Made by a program: the position numbers and the translations under genes
Shown: one piece after another, positions 56,189-64,000 of the stretch
Layout of the letters: the number at the start of each line of letters is the position of its first letter
How positions within the stretch are numbered: the first letter of the stretch is position 1
Origin: Abelmoschus esculentus
Taxonomy: Eukaryota; Streptophyta; Magnoliopsida; Malvales; Malvaceae
Length of the DNA: 64,000 bases
Reading direction: 5' to 3'
Assembly: GCA_035048815.1 (NCBI GenBank)
Contig: JAUCBN010000011.1
Span: 18,864,001 to 18,928,000, forward strand
Notes under the pieces: model-generated
Told to the model about the DNA's origin: nothing
Seen by the model: only the letters and a program-made list of their open reading frames with translations
The model's database searches: none

Positions 56189-59110
56189 ATGCATAAAATC
56201 ATATTAGATGAAGGTCAAAAACCCACTGTGGAGGCCCAAAGGAGACTTAACCATGCCATGAAGGAGGTAGTTCGTAAGGAAATAATCAAGTGTCTTGATG
56301 CTGGAATCATTTATCCTATCTCGGACAGTGAATGGGTAAGCCCAGTACAATGTGTTCCCAAAAAAGGTGGCATGACTGTCATAACCAATTAGAACAATGA
56401 GTTAATCCCAACAAGAACTATGACAGGGTGGAGAGTTTGTATGGACTACTGAAAGTTGTACAAAGCAGCAAAGAAAGACCATTTTCCTCTACCCTTTATT
56501 GATGAAATGCTTGACAGACTGGCTGGTAAATCCTACTATTATTTCCTTGATGGTTAATCAGGATATAACCAAATTGCTATTGCTCCAGAAGACCAAGAAA
56601 AAACCATATTTACCTGCCCGTATGGAACATATACTTTTAGAAGAATGTCGTTCGGCCTTTGCAATGCCCCGGCCAACTTCCAGAGATGCATGATGGCAAT
56701 TTTTTCAGATATGATAGAAGATTTCATAGAAGTATTCATGGATGATTTCCATGCCATGAAGGAGGTAGTTTGTAAGGAAATAATCAAGTGTCTTGATGCT
56801 GGAATCATTTATCCTATCTCGGACAGTGAATGGGTAAGCCCAGTACAATGTGTTCCCAAAAAAGGTGGCATGACTGTCATAACCAATTAGAACAATGAGT
56901 TAATCCCAACAAGAACTGTGACAGGGTGGAGAGTTTGTATGGACTATTGAAAGTTGTACAAAGCAACAAAGAAAAACCATTTTCCTCTACCCTTTATTGA
57001 TGAAATGCTTGACAGACTGGCTGGTAAATCCTATTATTATTTCCTTGATGGTTAATCAGGATATAACCAAATTGCTATTGCTCCAGAAGACCAAGCAAAA
57101 ACCATATTCACCTGCCCGTATGGAACATATGCTTTTAGAAGAATGCCGTTCGGCCTTTGCAATGCCCCGACCAACTTCCAGAGATGCATGATGACAATTT
57201 TTTCAGATATGATAGAAGATTTCATAGAAGTATTCATGGATGATTTCCATGCCATGAAGGAGGTAGTTCGTAAAGAAATAATCAAGTGTCTTGATGCTGG
57301 AATCATTTATCCTATCTCGGACAGTGAATGGGTAAGCCCAGTACAATGTGTTCCCAAAAAAGGTGGCATGACTGTCATAACCAATTAGAACAATGAGCTA
57401 ATCCCAACAAGAACTGTGACAGGGTGGAGAGTTTGTATGGACTATTGAAAGTTGTACAAAGCAACAAAGAAAGACCATTTTCCTCTACCCTTTATTGATG
57501 AAATGCTTGACAGACTGGCTGGTAAATCCTATTATTATTTCCTTGATGGTTAATCAGGATATAACCAAATTGCTATTGCTCCAGAAGACCAAACAAAAAC
57601 CATATTCCCCTGCCCGTATGGAACATATGCTTTTAGAAGAATGTCGTTCGGCCTTTGCAATGCCCCGGCCAACTTCCAGAGATGCATGATGGAAATTTTT
57701 TTAGATATGATAGAAGATTTCATAGAAGTATTCATGGATGATTTCCATGCCATGAAGGAGGTAGTTCGTAAGGAAATAATCAAGTGTCTTGATGCTGGAA
57801 TCATTTATCCTATCTTGGACAGTGAATGGGTAAGCCCAGTACAATGTGTTCCCGAAAAAGGTGGCATGACTGTCATAACCAATTAGAACAATGAGTTAAT
57901 CCCAACAAGAACTGTGACAGGATGGAGAGTTTGTATGGACTACCGAAAGTTGTACAAAGCAACAAAGAAAGACCATTTTCCTCTACCCTTTATTGATGAA
58001 ATGCTTGACAGACTGGCTGGTAAATCCTATTATTATTTCCTTGATGGTTAATCAGGATATAACCAAATTGCTATTGCTCTAGAAGACCAAGCAAAAACCA
58101 TATTCACCTGCCCGTATGGAACATATGCTTTTAGAAGAATGCCGTTCGGCCTTTGCAATACCCCGGCCAACTTCTAGAGATGCATGATGGCAATTTTTTC
58201 AGATATGATAGAAGATTTCATAGAAGTATTCATGGATGATTTTTCAATCTTCGGGGCCAACTTTGCTCACTGCCTCGGCAATTTGGAGAAAGTACTACAA
58301 AGATGTGAGGAAACCAATTTAGTCTTTAATTGGGAAAAATGCCATTTTATGGTAAACGAGGGCATAGTACTGGGCCATAAAATATCATCAGAAGGAATTG
58401 AGGTTGATAAAGCCAAGATTGATGTGATAAAGAATTTACCTCCACCCATCTCTATGAAAGGAATTCGAAGTTTCTTGGGTCATGCAGGTTTTTATAGAAG
58501 GTTTATCTCTAACTTTTCTACAATTCCTAAACCTCTCTATAACCTACTTGAGTAGGATAGAAAATTTGAATTTACCGAAAAATGTACTAAAGCATTCGAG
58601 ACCCTAAAGGAAAAGCTAGTTACAGAACCGATAGTGGTTCCACCAGATTGGACCCTACCCTTCGAGTTAATGTGTGATGCAAGTGATCATGCTGTCGGGG
58701 CAGCACTTGGTCAAAGGAAAAACAATATCTTCCATGTTATTTACTACGCTAGCAAGACACTCAATTATGCTCAGGTAAATTACAATACAACCGAGAAAGA
58801 ATTACTAGCAGTAGTGTTTGCTTTTGATAAGTTCCGTTCCTATCTCATTGGCACTAAAGTTACCGTCCATACGGACCACTCAACGCTTAAATACCTTTTC
58901 TCCAAAAAGGAGGCTAAACAGAGATTGATAAGATGGATCCTTCTGCTACAAGAGTTCGATGTGGAGATAAAAGATAGAAAAGGTACTGAGAACCAAGTAG
59001 CTGATCATTTATCCAGACTGGAGAATGAAGGCTATAACAACGAACTGGAAGACATACAAGACACCTTTCGAGATGAACAAATATTGCATATCGCAACAAA
59101 TGATGACGAT
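56189..59110 (+). pseudogene. Athila reverse transcriptase and RNase H, with fourfold internal amplification
   Basis: The RT palm region (AGIIYPISDSEWVSPVQCVP, FRRMSFGLCNAPANFQRCMM, VFMDDF) is repeated four times in tandem (56251-58242) before the thumb part (58243-58555; IRSFLGHAGFYRRFI). A stop at 58553-58555 is followed by RNase H (LMCDASDHAVGAAL, NYNTTEKELLAVV, TDHSTLKYLFSKKEAKQRLI, NQVADHLSRLE). Stops recur in each unit (after VITN, and after FLDG). No functional enzyme can result. Confidence 0.9.
56251..58242 (+). repeat. 498-bp tandem repeat, four copies, covering the RT core
   Basis: Units are 56251-56748, 56749-57246, 57247-57744 and 57745-58242, each exactly 498 bp (166 codons). 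Each runs from CCATGCCATGAAGGAGG to GATGATTT. Units differ at only about 1-3 percent of positions by eye. Only the first follows the normal upstream sequence and only the last continues into the normal downstream sequence. Confidence 0.95.
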
Positions 59111-60480
59111 ACTTCCGAGACAGCACCCATTGCAGTACATGATTGCGAGGCCCAGGAACTATTTGAATATATTTCAGAATCTGTAAAGGAAAACATACAG
59201 GCAGTAACGACAACTCCCTGGTACGCTGATCTTGTTAACTTTTTAGTTAGTGGCATAGTTCCTTATAACTTAAACTATAACGAAAAAAAGAGGTTTCAAC
59301 ATAATACCAAGCATTATTTCTGGGACGAACCTCTCTTGTTTCGACAATGTGCAGATCAGGTTATACGACGATGTGTCCAAGAAGAGGAACAACAAGCAAT
59401 TCTTCAACAATGTCACGATCTACCGTGTGGAGGATATTTTGGAGGAAATAAAATAACAGTAAAAGTGCTTCAATCAGGATTTTATTGGTCGATGCTCTTC
59501 AAAGATGCCCACCTCTATTGCAAGGCTTGTGACCGATGCTAAAGGACGGACAATATATCTAGACGAAATGAGATGCCACAAAAGCCAATACTGGAAGTAG
59601 AATTATTCGATGTATGAGGAATAGATTTTATGAGACCATTCCCTTCATCTCAAGGAAATATCTAAATCCTAGTAATAGTGGATTATGTGTCCAAATGGGT
59701 TGAAGCAATCGTCATACCCCACAATGACGCCAAGACAGTACACAAATTTCTTAAGAAAAATATATTCACAAGATTTAGAGTACCGAGAGCTATCATTAGC
59801 GATGAAGGTAAGAACTTTAACAATAGGCTCATTGCCGCGGCACTAAAGAAGATAGGTGTCACTCATAAAATGGCCACGACATATCATCCATAAACAAATG
59901 GCCAAGTTGAACTTGCAAATAGGAAATTGAAACAAATCCTCGAAAAGGTAGTACACACTTCTAGAAAGGATTGGTCTCATCGGCTTGACGATGCTTTGTG
60001 GGCGTATAGAATAGCTTACAAAACGCCCTTGGGACATCGCCCTATAGATTAGTATTTGGCAAAGCTTGTCATTTACCCGTGGAAATTAAACACAGAGCTT
60101 ACTGGGCAGTAAAGAATCTGAATATGGAATGGGAAAAAGCTGTACAAAAACGACTACTGGACCTTAATGAATTAGATGAATTCAGGACAGAAGCTTATGA
60201 TAATGCTAAGATCTATAAGGAGAAGACGAAACGTTGGCATGACAGCAAACTGCTGCCACGATAGTTCCTACCAGGGCAGCAAGCCCTCCTCTTTAACTTA
60301 AGAATCAAGTTATCCCCTGGGAAACTCAAATCCAGATGGTCAGATCCTTTCGAAATTGTTAAGGTTTATCCCCATGGAGCAGTCACAATTAAGTCACAAA
60401 AAGAAGGTGTTGAATTCAAAGTGAATGGCCAACGGTTGAAGCATTGCTCTGAACATCAAGAGACGAAAACGATGACAACC
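59111..60480 (+). pseudogene. Athila integrase
   Basis: The zinc-binding region near 59410-59540 (QCHDLPCGGYFGGNKITVKV ... CKACDRC) is followed by the core: DYVSKWVEAI (near 59681), ISDEGKNF (near 59800) and NGQVELANRKLKQIL (near 59900), providing the catalytic D, D and E. The C-terminal part includes ACHLPVEIKHRAYWAVKNLN and SDPFEIVKVYPHGAVTI. Stops and frame changes occur near 59540, 59891, 60050 and 60262. The second aspartate block reads SDEG rather than the common SDGG. Confidence 0.87.
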
Positions 60481-61515
60481 ATCACTTTAGGCGACGCATC
60501 TACATGACATCCTCCTCTGATTTAATTTTGAACATTTAATTATTAGTTTTAGTTTTATTTTTGTTCTTATATTTTTTTTCTTTTTTTGTTGTTTTAGACA
60601 GAATCGAGAAGCATAGAAGACATCTCCGAGTAGATCTGCAAAGACTAATCCGATACCGCATTTCTCATTTACTTGTTGTTTGCCACATGTATTGAGCATT
60701 GAGGACAATGCTCGGTTTGAGTTTGGGGGTATTGTAGGTGCAGAAGCACTGCCGAGGCAATCCACTACCGCGGTATTACCATGAAAAAAGGGAGTAACTT
60801 TCTTCTGATTTTTTTTGCAATATTCTCTTTTCTTGAATTACTATTTTTAATCTTGCACTACTCTACATCAGCTTTGCTTTAGCTTACTCCTTTAAGGCTA
60901 TAGAAACCTTTCTCCTTACCATGGCCAAGTTCTATTTTGAAGGGATAACCATAGGATACTCATGGAATAAAACTTAGAAGCTTGCTTTAGGGTTAGAAAA
61001 TAAACACTTTTTGAACTTGCTTGATTTAGGAGTTCTTTTAATAAACTTAGGTGATAAAGACTTAGAATTATTTGGAAAAAAATAACTAGAGGTGCCTATC
61101 ACTGGCTCTAGTTTTGCTCTCCTTCATTCTAGAGGTGCCCGAAATTGGCTCTAGTATGCTAAATAGGTGATAAAAAGAAAAAAATAAGAAAAAGAAGAAA
61201 ATAGAAAACGCATATCTTGAGGTGCCCGAAATTGGCTCAAGACTTATTGTTTTAAGGAGATAGCTTTAATCTAAATTCTACTTGTCTTGAACTTAGAGTT
61301 TATCTAAGAAAATCGTGAATCAACCTTGTCCATAAAACACACACACTCACCTAGCCTTATACCTTGTTTCTTAGTAAAAGTCCTTGGGTAAACTGGTGGC
61401 TAAAGTAGAGAGATAAACATGACCATGGTGGGGAGAATAGATGGAAAAGTAAGACCAAAGGGGAGTAAGGTTTGGCAATTTGATGTCTTGCATTGCTTGA
61501 GGACAAGCAATAGTT
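60481..61515 (+). other. 3' untranslated region of the plus-strand Athila
   Basis: Contains ATTGAGGACAATGCTCGG followed by GTTTGAGTTTGGGGGTATT (60698-60735), an extra upstream polypurine-like tract, and repeated GAGGTGCCCGAAATTGGCTC blocks (61085-61240). No gene. Confidence 0.7.
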
Positions 61516-61531
61516 CGAGTTTGGGGGCATT
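61516..61531 (+). other. plus-strand Athila polypurine tract
   Basis: CGAGTTTGGGGGCATT directly before the LTR. Confidence 0.8.
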
Positions 61532-62860
61532 TGGAGAGTGCCTAAAAGGGAGTTATTTACTACCCTTCTCATGGTACTTTATGCATCTATTATACACCAA
61601 CTTGAACTAAAATATGGATTCTTTGCATAATATTGGATATTCCGTTATCACTACTTACAAAGACGAAATTTATAGAGAATGCAGATATTATTACAATTCT
61701 GTATATGCAAGAATATCTAGGGCCGAAGCAGCGGTGAAGCAGTGTTGAGGCCGAGGTAGAGACAAGGCCGCGACAGCATCCAGAGTGGCAACATCAACAT
61801 TGTAGGCGAATGAAAGACAAAAATATAGAGAACATTCTTGAAGATACAGCGCACCAATTGGACCAGGCTAGCACACTAAAAGCCCAAGTCAAAGACCAAA
61901 CAGGAAAATTCTTCTAGAAGGCGTCAAACATGGAAATATTAGATCCCATGAAGAAGACTTGTTCCCTACTCCAAGTTAGAGTCTATTTAGGAAAGGTTTG
62001 CCCTAGGTTAAGACTGTATATAGCCTAGCCGGCCACATTGTTAAGAGAGCCGATTTTACAAAAACCCTTCCCCTGAGATTTGTACCTATCGATATTATGT
62101 TCTAAATATCTTAGGGATAGGTGAAGTTTGTAGATTTTAGTGAGAGGAGATTGTTTCTTGTTTCTTTGTTCTAATGCAATAATAATATCAAAGTTTGCTT
62201 ATCCTATTGTCATTCCTTATTCTTGCATTCAAGCTCGAGAGAGAAGTTTGTAAGTAATTTATTTATTTAGCATCGAGAGATGTAGATTCACGAAAGGGAT
62301 AAGTACGGTGTTGTAGACACTAACTCGGCCTAGAGTTAGGTTAAGAGTTTTAGAAGCTAAAAGAAGTGTTGGATTGGTTGGTGATTATCGTTGATTTACG
62401 CCGAGAGGTATCGTCAAAGACCATTCATCAACAACGCTCTGACTTTGAGATAAGCGAAGTCAACTACGGACACTTTGCTGAACTTTGATGTATCTGCCCA
62501 AGAGCAAGAGTTTGTCGCGGAAGAAAACACTAACGCTGCCGAGGTTGTATCTGCAGTACTGCTGAAGCAGTATTGTGTAATTGCATTGGACAAGAAGTAG
62601 ATCAATCGAATCCACTAATTGACGCAACTGGATCCTACCCATTTTCTCTATATCGTTCTCAACCCTTTATTTTATGTTTTGTTATTTAGTTAGTTAAACA
62701 AATCCACTTATCTGTGTTTTTACTTTATCTTTCAGGAGCAAGGGAACAAGGGGAGACATATTAAGTATACCAATCCCTGTGGAGACGATACACGATATAC
62801 TTATCACTTTATTACTTGCGACGTGTACACTGCACAGTTGTGCTATTATTACACGTATCA
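61532..62860 (+). repeat. plus-strand Athila 3' LTR
   Basis: 1,329 bp, TGGAGAGTGCCTAAAAG ... TTACACGTATCA. Same family as the LTRs of the minus-strand copy. The ORFs inside are not genes. Confidence 0.9.
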
Positions 62861-63406
62861 GGGTGCATGGCATTCAGACATTACATATTATATTTTAGGC
62901 ATTTTATAACATCTTCATTCTGTTGGCATATGATATGTATTTGATATCCTGACTTTTGTGTTTATGTATTATCTGCACAATAGAGACACCCTAAGCTCCC
63001 TAGCGTACACCCTTTCAGTTTTTGTTTTAGATACTCAGACTTAAGCTACTGTACTTGGAGGACTCTTGTTTTAGAACTTTTACGTATGTTTTTGCAGACT
63101 TTAAGTTTAATATTTTTTTATTTCAAATATTTTTTTTGTAATGAATTATGGACATTTATTCAGTTTTAGAACTATTAGTGTTTATTATGAACTTGGTTTG
63201 AACCTTCAGTTATGTTAAATATTAAGTTTTCAATATTTCCATTATTTTTGTTTTGATAATTTAACAGAATTTTTTTATTTTGTTCATTTAAAACCCTAAC
63301 TTACGAGACAATTTTACTTTACGTGATCCCAAAGTTTTAATTTATGAAATTAGGTTAAAATTAGAGGTTACACTCACAAACTGCTCAACTCGTTAAGCAC
63401 CCCTGC

Positions 63407-63592
63407 CCACAATCGCAATACCCTTTTAACAGAAGGAAATCCTGGCCTAGAAACACCAAAGTCTTGGTCTTTCTTTAGATTCAGGCCACCTCAAGTTATG
63501 CTTTTTTCTCCCCGACCATTATTTCGGCTGATTACAACTTTCCATCTGGTTGTCCTCACCAGGAATTCTCCAAGATTTTACTAGAATGAAAT
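63407..63592. other. single-copy-looking spacer
   Basis: Less AT-rich than its surroundings. No gene or repeat recognised; it could be host sequence or an exon relic. Confidence 0.4.
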
Positions 63593-64000
63593 TGTAACAC
63601 CCGAACCCAGGTGCCATATTTGGGCCACAAGCCTCACTCATATCTGTGAAAATTTTCATATTTTCCAAATCAAATCCAAACGTACCATCAAATATGACAA
63701 TAATTTAAAATGACATTAAAAATTAAAAGAAGTTTGATGAATCCAAAATATCAATACAGCTCCAAAATATAAGTTTAATAAAAGCATTTGACCTTGAAAA
63801 TTTAAAATAAAATAAAGATACAATTACAACAAGGGTCATATGAATACATAGCCCAATAATCTAGCAACTGTACTCTACCAACTGGTCAATGTTGATGTCC
63901 TATGATGATGGTGCTTTTCTGCATCCACATGATCGTTGTATACTTACCTACGCATGGAAACAAATTACAAAATGTTGAGCTACTAAAGCTTAGTGGGTAC
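63593..64000. repeat. start of another chromovirus-type LTR, cut by the window end
   Basis: TGTAACACCCGAACCCAGGT with GCCATATTTGGGCC resembles the LTR start at 34705 (TGTAACACCCATAACCCGGT, then CACATTGGGCC). By analogy the element would be on the minus strand. Identity beyond the first 40 bases is weak by eye. Confidence 0.55.

Larger units (their letters stand above)
45030..62860 (+). mobile_element. Athila-like Ty3/gypsy element, plus strand, with an inverted relative inside its 5' LTR
   Basis: Left end TGATGAGTGCC at 45030, right end GTATCA at 62860, flanked by an exact 5-bp duplication GGGTG (45025-45029, 62861-62865). The 5' LTR survives as 45030-45118 and about 53235-53287, split by the minus-strand Athila. 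PBS (tRNA-Asp type), gag, protease, reverse transcriptase (amplified), RNase H, integrase, polypurine tract and 3' LTR follow. All coding parts carry stops. Confidence 0.88.
43488..63373. mobile_element. solo LTR of a Ty3/gypsy-type element, interrupted by Athila copies
   Basis: Starts TGTAACAACTCAAAATT and ends TTAGAGGTTACA. The 5-base flanks TTCAC (43483-43487) and CTCAC (63374-63378) differ at one base. After removing 45030-62865 it is about 2.05 kb, a usual chromovirus LTR size, with no PBS, PPT or coding interior, so it is best read as a solo LTR. Orientation is uncertain. ORFs 43843-44028 and 44831-45043 are not supported as genes. Confidence 0.68.
42925..63406. mobile_element. hAT-like TCGA-rich MITE, split by a 20-kb nest
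   Basis: Left part 42925-43487 begins TAGGGGTGTTTATCGAGC; right part 63374-63406 ends TCGTTAAGCACCCCTG, whose complement CAGGGGTGCTTAACGA matches the left end. The two parts are separated only by the solo LTR and its contents, so the element itself is about 0.6 kb. An 8-bp duplication could not be confirmed. Confidence 0.65.

Noticed and set aside
56380..58070. Programmed readthrough of the repeated in-frame stops in the Athila RT
   Set aside because: Different stop codons occur at several non-regulatory places and other frameshifts exist; simple decay explains them.

Overview
This is a plant nuclear window, and a repeat-dense one. The evidence is spliced genes with canonical introns, AT-rich spacers, and full sets of plant LTR-retrotransposon lineages (Sirevirus-type and other Ty1/copia; chromovirus, Tat/Ogre-like and Athila-like Ty3/gypsy) together with hAT and Mutator-like DNA elements. 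The style of the elements suggests a dicot, probably Malvaceae such as cotton; that is an inference from remembered family resemblance, not something proved here. No tRNA, rRNA, CRISPR array or bacterial-type gene is present.

Layout. 1-8147: 3' part of a Sirevirus (gag, pol, an extra env-position ORF, duplicated polypurine tracts, 3' LTR). It appears to sit inside the 5' LTR of an older, decayed copia element (8148-12766). 12767-16652: a 549-bp hAT-type MITE with an exact 8-bp target duplication and a decayed minus-strand hAT transposase. 16653-37830: a TCGA-rich hAT-like end interrupted by a minus-strand chromovirus (16726-36421), which is itself interrupted in its integrase by a minus-strand Tat/Ogre-like element without polymerase (20039-31061); then a second hAT-type MITE (36928-37659). 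37914-41042: the only convincing host gene, a four-exon organellar RAD52-like gene (RAD52-2 type). 41526-42272: a Mutator-type foldback MITE with an exact 9-bp target duplication. 42925-63406: a four-level nest, hAT-like MITE > solo LTR > plus-strand Athila (exact 5-bp duplication GGGTG) > minus-strand Athila. 63593-64000: the start of another chromovirus-type LTR.

The nesting gives relative ages: each inner element is younger than its host. All retroelement coding regions carry stops or frameshifts, so none looks autonomous now. The most interesting signals are: (i) an accessory ORF of the same apparent protein family in both the copia Sirevirus and the gypsy Athila element, each with its own candidate promoter; (ii) clusters of the palindrome GTATCGATAC and half-site variants upstream of candidate TATA boxes in three promoter contexts of two unrelated retroelements; (iii) a perfectly periodic 498-bp, four-copy tandem amplification of the reverse-transcriptase core in an already dead Athila; (iv) a higher-order minisatellite in the 3' untranslated region of the Tat/Ogre-like element; and (v) a head-to-head Athila pair closed by a short-homology deletion.
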